A stretch of 38,933 bases of DNA from an uncultured Candidatus Poseidoniales archaeon (GCA_902520595.1 CABYOM010000009.1:1-38933); one strand, 5' to 3'; positions 15,477-25,110 are shown, numbered from the stretch's first letter. The notes: generated by a model from the letters alone, not told the origin. A program made the numbers and translations.

Positions 15477-17402
15477 TTAAGCAGGAATCGGTTGCTGTTC
15501 CCACCAAGCAGGGGCTAAGAACCACCGGTCATCATCAAGCGGCCGGTCAATCATTGGCAAGCCGATAATGCCGCCGTTCACCACCAACCCGCCTGCAGCA
15601 TTTGAGGCACAAGGACCGGGAAGGTAGTCCTCCCCAGATTCAGTCAACTCGATTCGTAATGCATGGCCAGCAGGAAGAACAACATCAAGCGGGTTGAACT
15701 CCATCAGCATGGTATAACTGCTCGCTGGAGTAGTGACTTTAGCATCGTATCCTCCATCACGGTAGCGGATATCCATGGTCGCATGTCCAAGTCTCAAATT
15801 TGCGGTGTCGTCATACATAGTCGCGAAAATCTGTCCACCGTTGCACAATTGAGTGGTGACATCCAGATGCAGCGTCGGAAGACCTGAAATGTGCGTCTCA
15901 CTGTCAAACACCGGACTGACCATCGAAACCGATGAGCCAAAACCATTCACAGTCCCACTTGCTCCCGTCCAATTACTTGACAGGTCTTGAAGCAACAATT
16001 CTACATCGTTTGGAGGCCATGTTTCCTCAACATGCCAGCGTCCATCATGGGTTTGAATCTGAACCATCGGTTCCGGCTCTTCCCCGATATCTTTCAGATA
16101 ATAGTTGAACCAACCAAAGAGTTCGACGGCCCAATCCATACGGCTCATGTTCGGATAAGCCTCCTTCCCGTATCCTGATGAGAGTTCATTGTGCCGATCC
16201 GGCTGGTCAGGATAGTTGTGAGCCCATTGGCCTGCTATTGCTCGGGCATTGATTCCTGCGTCACGAAGTAACTGATAGGTAGGGAAAGCGTGGTATGGGT
16301 CAACATTCCAGTCTTGTAGCCCCCAAACGAGGTAAACACTGCCGCGATAGTTCTCAAGCACGTCTGGTAAATGACGACGCTCGTCCCAATAATCAGACCA
16401 ATCCGCGCCTCCAACCTCTGCCCAGCCCCATGTGCTCCATGGATTGAGGGGTCCAATCAAATCATCACTGCATACTCGCATATCATCGGTTGTTAAATCG
16501 GTAGTTGCTGCTTGGTATGCTGCATCATATCCCATAGCTCGAGCCTCTGATGAACCGTTGCGATAGAACATTTCTTGAACGCCGATAGAGCCAGAAATTG
16601 GAACGATGGTTTTGAGATGAGGTGATGGGTTTTGAGCCGCCTCCCAATTCGTTGTGCCCGCATAGGATTTACCCATCAATCCGACATTTCCGTTCGACCA
16701 ATTCTGTTGTCCCAGCCAATCAGTTGCTGCTTGAATGCCGACTTGTTCGCCAAGTCCTTTGACATCTTGACAATGCGTTGATTGTCCAGTGCCGAAGGTA
16801 GATGCTTGTGCAAATGCATAACCATGCGGCAAAAAGGTGTCATAAACCCATTTTCCAACGCCGCCATCAGGTACAGTATTTGGATTGGAGTCATCACCAA
16901 CTCCTGGCATTCCCTCTCCACCAAAATCATAGTAGGGATGAATGGTCATGATGACCGGTATTTTGGTTTCTTCAGGAACATTGGGCAGCCATAGAGCAAT
17001 GTGCATTAAAGCAGGCCCAGGGAATCCAGCATCTTGTTCACTTGCTGGTAATTCAACTTCGATGAAATGTTCGGTGTATGGAAGGGCTTCATAGGTTCCA
17101 TTGACGGGTAATTGCGCTCGCAAGGTATCCATCGGCAACTCCATGGTATGGCGTTGTTGGAGTGGGGTATTCCACCAGTCTCCACTGAACTCATCTTCTG
17201 CAACGCTGTTCATCAAAGAATCGCCAAAAGTCATCGCCAAGAGTAAGAACGCTATAGCCACTGCAACCGTGGACAGCGCTGAAGAATTCAATTGACGTCG
17301 AGCTTCACCTTCAGCCACTGAATTGTCCGATAATCGAGCAGGTTCAGATACAATGACGGCATCAAGAACTGCCTCGACATCTTGGTCAGAGCCCTCAGCC
17401 AT
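15477..17402 (-). CDS. Membrane-anchored CocE/NonD-family (X-Pro dipeptidyl-peptidase-like) hydrolase
   Basis: This is a 641-residue alpha/beta hydrolase of the S15/CocE group. The nucleophile is Ser246 in GKSYAG, the acid Asp364 in GLQDWNVDP and the histidine His395 in GQWAHNYP, all in the correct order. The last 170 residues (about 470-641) form the jelly-roll domain usual for XPDP/CocE enzymes. An acidic N-terminal stretch of 43 residues precedes a single membrane helix (about 44-62), so the catalytic part is placed outside. Family members hydrolyse X-Pro peptides, cocaine-like esters or beta-lactam esters; the natural substrate here is probably a peptide or ester in seawater-derived organic matter. 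The ATG at 17402 follows an intergenic gap of 45 bp after the next gene. Confidence 0.88.
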   Translation of the reverse strand: MAEGSDQDVEAVLDAVIVSEPARLSDNSVAEGEARRQLNSSALSTVAVAIAFLLLAMTFGDSLMNSVAEDEFSGDWWNTPLQQRHTMELPMDTLRAQLPVNGTYEALPYTEHFIEVELPASEQDAGFPGPALMHIALWLPNVPEETKIPVIMTIHPYYDFGGEGMPGVGDDSNPNTVPDGGVGKWVYDTFLPHGYAFAQASTFGTGQSTHCQDVKGLGEQVGIQAATDWLGQQNWSNGNVGLMGKSYAGTTNWEAAQNPSPHLKTIVPISGSIGVQEMFYRNGSSEARAMGYDAAYQAATTDLTTDDMRVCSDDLIGPLNPWSTWGWAEVGGADWSDYWDERRHLPDVLENYRGSVYLVWGLQDWNVDPYHAFPTYQLLRDAGINARAIAGQWAHNYPDQPDRHNELSSGYGKEAYPNMSRMDWAVELFGWFNYYLKDIGEEPEPMVQIQTHDGRWHVEETWPPNDVELLLQDLSSNWTGASGTVNGFGSSVSMVSPVFDSETHISGLPTLHLDVTTQLCNGGQIFATMYDDTANLRLGHATMDIRYRDGGYDAKVTTPASSYTMLMEFNPLDVVLPAGHALRIELTESGEDYLPGPCASNAAGGLVVNGGIIGLPMIDRPLDDDRWFLAPAWWEQQPIPA

Positions 17403-17447
17403 AGTGCTCCCAACACCTCGACCGTCATGAGCATGACGCTTGAGCGT

Positions 17448-17849
17448 TCAAGATTCTGCAGCCGCAGCTTCCCGTGCTTTTCGAGCATGAGTGAAGGATC
17501 GAATGCAAGCAAAAGTGTAAACTCCTCCAATCACAACCATCAGTAATTGAGCATATGTTGAGGCAGTAAGATCGTTGGAGATAAGTCCTCTAATCCCCAT
17601 AAGGCCGCCGAGGAATGTCAGAAGACCAAAAACCACAGCGATGTGCATCCAAAAATGAGCGCGCTCAGGTTGACGTGTTGCCATAATACTCATTGCAATC
17701 AATGGAATTCCGAAGAAGCTGGGGATGAGTGAAGTCCAACTGGTCATACCCGTACCAAGATAAAAACCGAGACCCTCTACCACTAATGTTCCACCAACAA
17801 GGAGTGTCAATCGAGGTATTGATTGTCCGAGAAAAGTAAAATCGCTCAT
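17448..17849 (-). CDS. Small four-helix membrane protein, unknown
   Basis: This 133-residue protein has four clear hydrophobic segments: LTLLVGGTLVVEGLGFYLG, SLIPSFFGIPLIAMSIMA, MHIAVVFGLLTFLGGLMGI and YAQLLMVVIGGVYTFACI. It ends in a short basic/alanine-rich tail (HARKAREAAAAES). I do not recognise a family. The ATG at 17849 is preferred; a longer frame to 17903 would run across a palindrome and into the divergent cyclophilin leader. It lies upstream of the CocE-like hydrolase gene on the same strand and may share its transcript. Confidence 0.68.
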   Translation of the reverse strand: MSDFTFLGQSIPRLTLLVGGTLVVEGLGFYLGTGMTSWTSLIPSFFGIPLIAMSIMATRQPERAHFWMHIAVVFGLLTFLGGLMGIRGLISNDLTASTYAQLLMVVIGGVYTFACIRSFTHARKAREAAAAES

Positions 17850-17866
17850 AAACAGCGGTGGGCTAA

Positions 17867-17888
17867 ACCGACATTTGAGAATGTCGGT
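17867..17888. promoter_or_regulatory. Perfect 9-bp inverted repeat between divergent genes
   Basis: ACCGACATT (17867-17875) and AATGTCGGT (17880-17888) are exact inverted repeats separated by TGAG. The element lies between the divergent four-helix membrane protein and cyclophilin genes, 18 bases before one start and 52 before the other. It could be a shared operator or an RNA hairpin in a leader. No protein is known to bind it. Confidence 0.5.
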
Positions 17889-17940
17889 ATCATCAACGAC
17901 CATGCGAGCGATTCATGGGGGAGTACCCTCTCGGCGTAGT

Positions 17941-18936
17941 ATGAAAGGGCGCTTAGCATTGCTTCTCGTCCTCAACTTACTTCTGATGAGTTGTGGAACT
18001 GTCGGCTCTGCTGTGGCCGATGACCAAGCCCCATGGCGCTCTGTTGGCATCGACCCGAGTTTGTGGACTGATGGTCCTGTTGAAGAGGATACTCCAATGA
18101 AGGAAACATACCAGGGAAATGCCGTATTTGAGATTGAAGTTTCGTATGTCCCCGGTCATGGAATTGATAGAGAATTTGGCACCATTACGCTCGAATTGTT
18201 TGAACAATGGGCGCCAATTACGACTGCGAACATGATTAAGAATGTCGAGGCGGGAATTTACGATGGTATCTTTTTCCACCGCGTCATTGATGATTTTGTC
18301 ACGCAGGCTGGGGATCCAACCTGTAAAAGAGTCGGCCTCTATCCTCTAACAAGCCCACAGTGTGGCAGTGGCGGGACTGGCACAACCATTCCTCTCGAAC
18401 ATGATGAGAATCTCTCACACGTTGATGGCGCAATAGGAATGGCTCGAGGTCAAGAACAAGATTCTGCTGATTCTCAATGGTACATTGCCGAAACTGAAGC
18501 ACATGGGCTTGACCCCGAAAATCGCGAGGATGGAGGTTATGCAACCTTCGGAATCGTACGGAACGGAATGACGCATGTTCGAGGAATAGCAACCACTCCA
18601 TCATCAGATGACCCTACAGGGTCTGAAGACATTGATAACCCATTCTCGTCCGCTGGCCGGCCAATGTATGAGGTAACTGTGCTCTCTGTATCGATGGTTG
18701 GTGTGTCAGACCCTGACGGAACCCTCCGCTTTGTTCAACAAGATTCTGATGAAGAGACCGGGTTTTTCGCATGGCTTGAAGATGCGTCAGCAGTTCTGTT
18801 TACGGGTTCATTTATGATCGGAGCTGGCGTCTTAATCGGCCTGTTATTCTTTGCCCGAATCGATGCACCTCTTTCACTTGACGAACAAGCCTCACAAATT
18901 TCACTTGATGCCGTTTTATTAGATGACTCGGTATAG
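17941..18936 (+). CDS. Secreted, membrane-anchored cyclophilin-type peptidyl-prolyl isomerase
   Basis: This 331-residue protein starts with a signal sequence ending in a lipobox-like LLMSC (Cys18). The cyclophilin domain spans about 65-250: GTITLELFEQWAPITTANM, then FFHRVIDDFVTQAGDPT with catalytic Arg114 and Gln122, MARGQEQDSADSQWYI and FGIVRNGM. A membrane helix (about 285-305) and a short acidic tail end the protein, so it may be held at both ends outside the membrane. It should speed cis-trans proline isomerisation during folding of exported proteins, of which this window has many. An upstream in-frame ATG at 17902 is possible. The stop lies one base from the stop of the convergent TYW2 gene. 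Confidence 0.87.
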   Translation: MKGRLALLLVLNLLLMSCGTVGSAVADDQAPWRSVGIDPSLWTDGPVEEDTPMKETYQGNAVFEIEVSYVPGHGIDREFGTITLELFEQWAPITTANMIKNVEAGIYDGIFFHRVIDDFVTQAGDPTCKRVGLYPLTSPQCGSGGTGTTIPLEHDENLSHVDGAIGMARGQEQDSADSQWYIAETEAHGLDPENREDGGYATFGIVRNGMTHVRGIATTPSSDDPTGSEDIDNPFSSAGRPMYEVTVLSVSMVGVSDPDGTLRFVQQDSDEETGFFAWLEDASAVLFTGSFMIGAGVLIGLLFFARIDAPLSLDEQASQISLDAVLLDDSV

Positions 18937-18937
18937 T

Positions 18938-20158
18938 TCATACCACGAGCGTGGCGTCAACTTCTCGACATTTAACATCCAAAACTACATGCCATACGTG
19001 AGGTGAAAACCATTTGACTCGCTCAAGATGAGTTGCTGTCAAGGTCCATTCACGGCTGATTTCAAGAGCATACTTTTCAAGCGTTTGAAGCGTTGATTCT
19101 TGCCATTGTTCAATGTCATCTTTGTGGACATTCATGTGAATATGCAACCACCCGCCACTTGGCTTAAGGCAGCGAACCGCATGATTCCAAACCGCTTCAG
19201 ACGATGGCAACAGGCCCATATGGCATCGGTCCGCTTGATTGTAGAGTTGCGGTAAAGAGAGCTGATTATCTCCTTCATGAATGGTAATATTTTGCTGAAT
19301 ATTATTTGCCTTGCAAGCCCACATGAGGCCAGCGATCGAATCTGGATTTATCTCACAAGCATGGACGTGTTTGGCTTTGCTGCGTATTGCCATCTGAAGC
19401 GTGTAATAGCCTACACCCGCATAGGCATCAACAACAACTTCACCCTGCATGTCAATGTGGCCTATTCTGCGCCTTTCGGTCACATTTCCAGATGAAAACA
19501 TCACCTTTGTCGTGTCGAATCCAAAGTGGATTCCGTGATCCAAGAACTCAACCCATCCGCTTTGACCAAGGAGCAACTCCGTTCGTGATGTACGAAGCTT
19601 GTCCTTTGCAATTTGATGTTGGCGACCAAGGCGTTCTCCACCAAGAGATTGTGCAACCTCTTGCCAGAATTGGAGTGTTTCAAATTGGGAAAGACGCTCA
19701 AAAAATTCACCCCAAGCATCTGATTCAAATGCGGTTTCAGGAAGAAGAACCAAATCGCCTAGCAACTCCCATTTTTTAGGAAGGTTGGAAAGAAGTGATC
19801 GAACTTTCAGATCTTGATAAGAGGAAAGCCATTCTTCAACCGTACGTGATAACCGAGCGTGTGGATTCACAGAATCCTCGGACTTCTCAAGTTCGATACA
19901 ATCAATCGTAATTTCGAAATCAAAGGAAGATCGGACTTCATTCAATACATGAGATTCCGCTCGAGAGGAATTGAAAGGAACCGCAAGCAAATCACCAACA
20001 AGCTGCGGTTTTAAACTGGTTTCAAGCCACCCGTACTGTTGTAAAAAACGGTAGATATCTTGCCCATATTCTCGTAAACAAACCAAAACATTTGCCTTGA
20101 CAGATTGCCCATTGGAATCGGCCATGAACTCGGCGAGGAGAGCAACGACTTTGAACAT
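18938..20158 (-). CDS. taw2: tRNA wybutosine-synthesising protein 2 (TYW2/Taw2), aminocarboxypropyl transferase
   Basis: This 406-residue enzyme is a Trm5/TYW2-superfamily protein. TYW2 transfers the 3-amino-3-carboxypropyl group from S-adenosylmethionine to 4-demethylwyosine-37 in tRNA-Phe. Diagnostic features are KVMFSSGNVTER (218-229), the SAM-binding VDAYAGVGYYTL (243-254), CEINPDS (268-274) and DRCHMGLLPSSE (310-321). The last reads like the LG(L)xPSSE of TYW2 in place of the catalytic motif of Trm5 methyltransferases. GAGGTT lies nine bases before the ATG at 20158, which supports this start over Met12 at 20125. It works one step after TYW1, encoded at the left end of this window. Confusion with Trm5 is the main alternative. 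Confidence 0.87.
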   Translation of the reverse strand: MFKVVALLAEFMADSNGQSVKANVLVCLREYGQDIYRFLQQYGWLETSLKPQLVGDLLAVPFNSSRAESHVLNEVRSSFDFEITIDCIELEKSEDSVNPHARLSRTVEEWLSSYQDLKVRSLLSNLPKKWELLGDLVLLPETAFESDAWGEFFERLSQFETLQFWQEVAQSLGGERLGRQHQIAKDKLRTSRTELLLGQSGWVEFLDHGIHFGFDTTKVMFSSGNVTERRRIGHIDMQGEVVVDAYAGVGYYTLQMAIRSKAKHVHACEINPDSIAGLMWACKANNIQQNITIHEGDNQLSLPQLYNQADRCHMGLLPSSEAVWNHAVRCLKPSGGWLHIHMNVHKDDIEQWQESTLQTLEKYALEISREWTLTATHLERVKWFSPHVWHVVLDVKCREVDATLVV

Positions 20159-20177
20159 GGCGTGCTAACCTCTGCCT

Positions 20178-23100
20178 ATGTCGGGGAGTCGCGAGCAGCA
20201 GACGGTACTGGGCAATTTCGTCTCCATACTGATGATTTTACTGATGACGATGCACCTCTACGCTCCTTTTGCTTCTGCTGCAAATATGGCATCGTGCGAC
20301 ATTCCACTCTCATCCCCCGGCTCATGCGATGAATACGACGGAAATGACGACATGACGCCATTCCAGCAAGATTGGATTGAAGGTACCTATGACTTCACAT
20401 TACAATCAACTTCAACGATTCGTCTTGAATTGGTTTGGGCATTGCGAGAATTTAACAAAGAGGCGCTTGGACTCAGTGCCATACCTCTGATTAATGCTGC
20501 ACTGGCTGCTGACGGACTTGATGAAAACGACGGAGCACCAGCCGATCTTATTCGAGACCAATTTACACAAGAAATTGCTCCAGGTGTTACCGTTGAAGAT
20601 AAATTGATTATTGAAATAAACAAGGCGATCAAAGATTCTGTAGAGTCAGGATTTGGCAATGCAACAACCTCAACTGGATATTTTGACACGTATACCAATG
20701 CCGGAACAACAGTCGCTTGTACAACCGACCCGTCAATCGATTCGTTTGATGAAGGTGCGGCGGAAAACAATGTGTTTGAACCGCCAATATGCCTCAAGAG
20801 TGTCGTCTACATCACGGTTTCTCAAGATTCTTTTAACTTGGTTGCCAATGCAAACCTCGACTTAGAAAGAGCGTACCAAGGACTCTTAGCAATGGGTACA
20901 GAAGTGACGACGATGTTCAGTTTGTCCGGTTTGCCAGGACACAAATCTTCGTATTCATTCAACCCTCCACCCTATGCTACGATCAAGAGCGTTGATGTAA
21001 ACGGCACACGTGCAGCACGCGCAGGTCCACCTGCATACTTTGCTGGTGAATGGGAAATTGACAACAGAAATGCTGCTGTAGACGGCGGCAGTCTTACGTT
21101 GCCAATTGAGGTCGAAATGATGCACAGAAACAGAAGCGATACAACAACTGTTTCAATTCCGGCCAATGAAAAAGCGCTTGACTTACAAATTCAACTTGAC
21201 CTGAGAGATGAGTCTGCAGCTACCCTTGATTTTGTCGTAGCGATGCATTATCTTGACGAGGCTACAATGACTGATTGGGGGATTTCCATGATGAGTGTGG
21301 CCGAACGTGCAACGATGAAACAAGTGACTTCAGACGGCATACGTCTCGCTTATCACAACGGAATTGTCGATTTGTCAAACATCACCAGTCAATTCCCTGT
21401 AGATACTATTGCCGAGGGAATCTCATCAACCATCGCTGGAATGGAGACGATTCAAATGAACGATATGACTTGGGTTTCCGATTCTGTTTCTGCTGGCATT
21501 ACTGGGCCAACGGGTGGACTCAATTTCACTCACAGAGATACTGCTGGATGTACCGAAGTGGTCCCGCCGACAGAACCTCTCCATTACTGCGTTCAAGGTT
21601 CAAGTGCGATGTCCTATGAAAACCCGGTTTATCTTCGAACGACAAGTCAACCATTTTCAATGCGGCTACTGGATATCTTGAAAGAAAATAACGAACAAGA
21701 AACCGTCGAGGAGTTCCTCAATGTCCTCACCAATGAAGACTTCCGAAGAGTGATGAATTCTGGCATTGAAATAGAAACTGCATTGGACAGCACATACCTT
21801 TCCGCAATTGTCCCCAGCAACCTGCCGCCCAACGAGTTAACTTTGGAAATTATCCTTCCAACATGGATTCAAACCAAAGATGGTCTTGACCGCATCACGC
21901 TCAAAGATTCCCTTTATGAAGACGATCAGATGAATATTTCATTTGCAGGAACTGCGCCTTATGACTGGCGCAGTGTGATCAAAAATGACCAGAATGAAGT
22001 GGGTTGCTATTCCAATCAATCAACGTGCGTAACCAGTACGATGAGGATGGATGCAATGTCATTCCGCTTCAATGAGTGGGACCGTTCTGTAGCATTCGAG
22101 TTTGGTATTGATGCAGGCGTGTCGATGCACAGAATTGGAATCCCTCAAGACAGGATTCCATCGTATGGTGAACACAGCATTTCAATGGAAGCGATTCCGT
22201 CGGACCTCGTGCGATTAGGCATTGACCTATCAAGCCGTTTAGAATCGCCTTATACCCGAACATTTGAACTCGATTTCCTGTGCAGTGCAGATTCCGATGA
22301 CGCGTTCAATCTTGCAATTTGCAGCGAAAGTATCACGTTTACTTTTACCAGTGCGGGGCTTGTTAGTTTCGTTGCGAGGGTAGGCGAGGTATTGACTGCT
22401 TATGTCCAACAATCAATTGAATATCTGACTTCGCAACAAGAATCGAGATTTAAAACCGTTGATTTGAGTGCCTTTGCGGTAAAGTTCGAATTGGCAAACG
22501 TTGGACCACCTGACCTCATCGTTTCAGACAATGAAGGCATATCGCTCTCAATGAATATCCCTCGTGTGAAATTCAAATTAGCCGTGGATGGTGACCTGGG
22601 AGAAATGTTTTCAGGCAATTTCGACTCGACTGAATTTTCCCTCACAACCAATGCTTTGCGCCAAACAGTTCTTTGGCCAATTACTTCAATGATGCAAGCA
22701 TTTTCTAATGTTTTGGTCAATGGTGTCATCTCATTATCTGGAATCACCTCACCTACTGATGACCCCTCAGTAAACCCGTATTCGTTACCAATCTCGACGA
22801 CGAGTTTCCTCAATGAAGAGTTCCAAATTGCTTTCAACGGCCCAATGACAATTCATCTGCCGAAAGGAATCCGCCTCTTGGATTTGGAGTCTTCAGCAGG
22901 ATATATCGAAGAGAGAAAAGTCGATGGTCGCCAAGAAATAACCTACAATATGCCGTATGGTAATGTGGAAGATACCATCACATTCCGGGTTCAAATTACG
23001 TGGTATTTCTTTTTCATATTCCTCTGGAAATACATGGCGATTTTTGCCATCTTGCTCCTGTTAGGTGTTCGAAGGTTTAGAAAGAAAAGAGCGCGAAAGA

Positions 23101-23324
23101 AGGCAAGACGGAATTATTCGAAAGCGCGGTCGGCCGATAAAGTCAGTATTAATCATGATGAATTTGCTGATCTCTCTGGATTCCACAGTAAGGGCATCCA
23201 CGGAGACATGGAGACTCTCAAGGATTATTCTGGTGGAGCAATTCCTGAATTACCCGCAAGACAAGCAGGTTTCGGAATCAGTGCTGTTCGGCAGAGAGAA
23301 ATTGACGATGATATGTTCAATTGA
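20178..23324 (+). CDS. 1048-aa surface protein of unknown function, signal peptide plus C-terminal anchor
   Basis: I do not recognise a family. A signal sequence (about 12-35, ending FASAAN) is followed by a 900-residue extracytoplasmic region with no obvious repeats. A membrane helix lies at about 942-965 (WYFFFIFLWKYMAIFAILLLL), and then a very basic stretch and an 80-residue cytoplasmic tail. The outer part contains scattered cysteine pairs, such as SCDIPLSSPGSC and CYSNQSTC, that could form disulphides. A DUF or adhesin assignment cannot be made. The cytoplasmic tail suggests a link to the cell interior. The start lies 19 bp from the divergent TYW2 start, and the stop directly abuts that of uvrC. 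Confidence 0.82.
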   Translation: MSGSREQQTVLGNFVSILMILLMTMHLYAPFASAANMASCDIPLSSPGSCDEYDGNDDMTPFQQDWIEGTYDFTLQSTSTIRLELVWALREFNKEALGLSAIPLINAALAADGLDENDGAPADLIRDQFTQEIAPGVTVEDKLIIEINKAIKDSVESGFGNATTSTGYFDTYTNAGTTVACTTDPSIDSFDEGAAENNVFEPPICLKSVVYITVSQDSFNLVANANLDLERAYQGLLAMGTEVTTMFSLSGLPGHKSSYSFNPPPYATIKSVDVNGTRAARAGPPAYFAGEWEIDNRNAAVDGGSLTLPIEVEMMHRNRSDTTTVSIPANEKALDLQIQLDLRDESAATLDFVVAMHYLDEATMTDWGISMMSVAERATMKQVTSDGIRLAYHNGIVDLSNITSQFPVDTIAEGISSTIAGMETIQMNDMTWVSDSVSAGITGPTGGLNFTHRDTAGCTEVVPPTEPLHYCVQGSSAMSYENPVYLRTTSQPFSMRLLDILKENNEQETVEEFLNVLTNEDFRRVMNSGIEIETALDSTYLSAIVPSNLPPNELTLEIILPTWIQTKDGLDRITLKDSLYEDDQMNISFAGTAPYDWRSVIKNDQNEVGCYSNQSTCVTSTMRMDAMSFRFNEWDRSVAFEFGIDAGVSMHRIGIPQDRIPSYGEHSISMEAIPSDLVRLGIDLSSRLESPYTRTFELDFLCSADSDDAFNLAICSESITFTFTSAGLVSFVARVGEVLTAYVQQSIEYLTSQQESRFKTVDLSAFAVKFELANVGPPDLIVSDNEGISLSMNIPRVKFKLAVDGDLGEMFSGNFDSTEFSLTTNALRQTVLWPITSMMQAFSNVLVNGVISLSGITSPTDDPSVNPYSLPISTTSFLNEEFQIAFNGPMTIHLPKGIRLLDLESSAGYIEERKVDGRQEITYNMPYGNVEDTITFRVQITWYFFFIFLWKYMAIFAILLLLGVRRFRKKRARKKARRNYSKARSADKVSINHDEFADLSGFHSKGIHGDMETLKDYSGGAIPELPARQAGFGISAVRQREIDDDMFN

Positions 23325-25052
23325 TTACTGTTGCATTGCTTCATGAATACGCTGAGCCAAAGAAGGACCTATGCCTGGTACGGTTTTCAAATCGATGAGA
23401 GAAGCGTGCGCTACACCTTGTCTGCCCCCAAAATGACGCAGTAGATTTTGCATTTTCTTCGCACCTAAACCTTCGACTTCTTCCAATGGGTCTTGAAGTC
23501 GACTTCGACTTCGTCTCTTGCGGTGGAAGGTGTTGACAAAACGATGGGCTTCATCTCGAGCATGAACCATGACTCTTCCCTTACGGTCCAAAACAAGTGC
23601 AGGTTGCCCATTTCGGAACACCGTTTCTTCCCTCTTTGCTAAAGCAGCTAATTCAAATCGCCCGAGAATTCCGTGCTCTTCCAATAATTTAGAAATCGTC
23701 GAAAGATGCGTCTCACCACCGTCAAGAAGAACGAGGTCAGGCCATTCATCTTGGCGCTTTAACCAGCGTTCGACAACTTCACGCATCATTCGTAAATCAT
23801 CCATCGCGTCACCCTTCACCGTATATTTTCGATATTCTTTTTTGTACGGACGACCATTACGGAATGTCACGCTTGCTCCAACTCGTTCATCACCCAAAAG
23901 TTGAGCCATGTCAAAGCAGACCAGATGGTCAAGTTTCTCCAACCCCAGTAGTGCTGCTCCTTCATCAGCAGCTCTTTGTTCAAGCGAGCCGCTTGTCTTA
24001 TTGAACAGACGTTCAAGTTGAATCTCGGCATTTTGTCGTGCCAATGTTTGAAGTGTAACCAGCGGACCACGCAAGGGCGTACGGATTTCAACCGATTTCC
24101 CTTTTCGTCCACTTAGCCATTGCTGGGTGCCGTCTGACATTGGGGTAGGCGTCAAGAGTAATCTTGGAGGGATTCTGTTGACATAATGCTCGGAAACAAA
24201 TGCCGACACCGTTTCACTGCTGTCCCCACGGTGAAGCATTGGCCACACTTCTTGGCCTTTGACGATGCCATCGTTAGCATGAATAATAACAATCGCAGCT
24301 AAATCGCCCTTGTGGGCAATACCAATTGCATCACAATCACGGTACACTTTACTCGATACAACGTGTTGACCGGTTGTTGAGCGAACCGCTCGTATGAGGT
24401 CTCGATAACGCGCAGCACGTTCAAAATTGAGTGCCTCGCTTTGTTCATCCATTTGAGTGATTAATTGTTCAATTAATTCATTGGCCTTACCGTCCAAAAC
24501 ATTCATCGCAATTTTAACTCGTTCAGGGTAACCTTCTGGATCGATACATGGGCCTCGGCATAAGCCGATATGCATTGACAAACAACCGTCTTTTCCACGG
24601 CAGTCCTTATCTCGAATTCCAAACTGTTTTCGCAGCAACTGCATGACTTGCTTTGCCGCACTGACGTTTGGGAATGGACCCCAGCGGTGACTTCCCTCTG
24701 GGGGATGGCGAGAATACATGATTCGGGGAAACTCTTCTTTTGTCAGTACAAGAAAAGGATACGATTTATCATCTTTAAGCATCGAATTGTAACGAGGTTT
24801 GTGTTGACGAATGAGTTCACGTTCAAGCATCAGTGCCTCTTCAGGAGTGGGCGTAATCATGCATTCGACGCTCTCAGATTTACGAACCAATTCAGGAATC
24901 ATTTGACGGTCAGGGTTTGCAGCAAAATAGGAACGGATTCGTTCATTGAGTCGTGTTGCTTTGCCAACATAGAGCACTTTTCCATTCTCAGATTTGAATA
25001 AATAGACCCCGGGCTTCTTCGGAAAATCCACCGAAGAGAGGGTCACAGGCAT
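23325..25052 (-). CDS. uvrC: UvrABC excinuclease subunit C
   Basis: This 575-residue subunit makes both incisions around bulky DNA damage loaded by UvrA and UvrB. The N-terminal GIY-YIG nuclease is seen in PGVYLFKSENGKVLYVGKA. It is followed by a Cys-containing segment (CRGKDGCLSMHIGLCRGPC) like that of iron-sulphur UvrC proteins, a UVR motif (MDEQSEALNFERAARYRD), the RNase H-like nuclease with CFDMAQL and DLVLLDGGETHLS, and C-terminal helix-hairpin-helix motifs (VEGLGAKKMQNLL, VPGIGPSLAQRI). ATG 25052 has GAAGG upstream; longer starts would be TTG or GTG. UvrA and UvrB are not in the window. The system is bacterial in origin and was acquired by several mesophilic archaeal lineages. Confidence 0.95.
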   Translation of the reverse strand: MPVTLSSVDFPKKPGVYLFKSENGKVLYVGKATRLNERIRSYFAANPDRQMIPELVRKSESVECMITPTPEEALMLERELIRQHKPRYNSMLKDDKSYPFLVLTKEEFPRIMYSRHPPEGSHRWGPFPNVSAAKQVMQLLRKQFGIRDKDCRGKDGCLSMHIGLCRGPCIDPEGYPERVKIAMNVLDGKANELIEQLITQMDEQSEALNFERAARYRDLIRAVRSTTGQHVVSSKVYRDCDAIGIAHKGDLAAIVIIHANDGIVKGQEVWPMLHRGDSSETVSAFVSEHYVNRIPPRLLLTPTPMSDGTQQWLSGRKGKSVEIRTPLRGPLVTLQTLARQNAEIQLERLFNKTSGSLEQRAADEGAALLGLEKLDHLVCFDMAQLLGDERVGASVTFRNGRPYKKEYRKYTVKGDAMDDLRMMREVVERWLKRQDEWPDLVLLDGGETHLSTISKLLEEHGILGRFELAALAKREETVFRNGQPALVLDRKGRVMVHARDEAHRFVNTFHRKRRSRSRLQDPLEEVEGLGAKKMQNLLRHFGGRQGVAHASLIDLKTVPGIGPSLAQRIHEAMQQ

Positions 25053-25110
25053 GATATTGCCTTCATGCACACCCACATAAGGCAACCCATTGAATGAGGA
25101 AAACCATCAA

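Noticed and set aside
18938-20158. Trm5 tRNA m1G37 methyltransferase instead of TYW2
   Set aside because: The DRCHMGLLPSSE motif and KVMFSSGN block fit TYW2 better than the Trm5 catalytic motif, though a tree would be needed to settle it.
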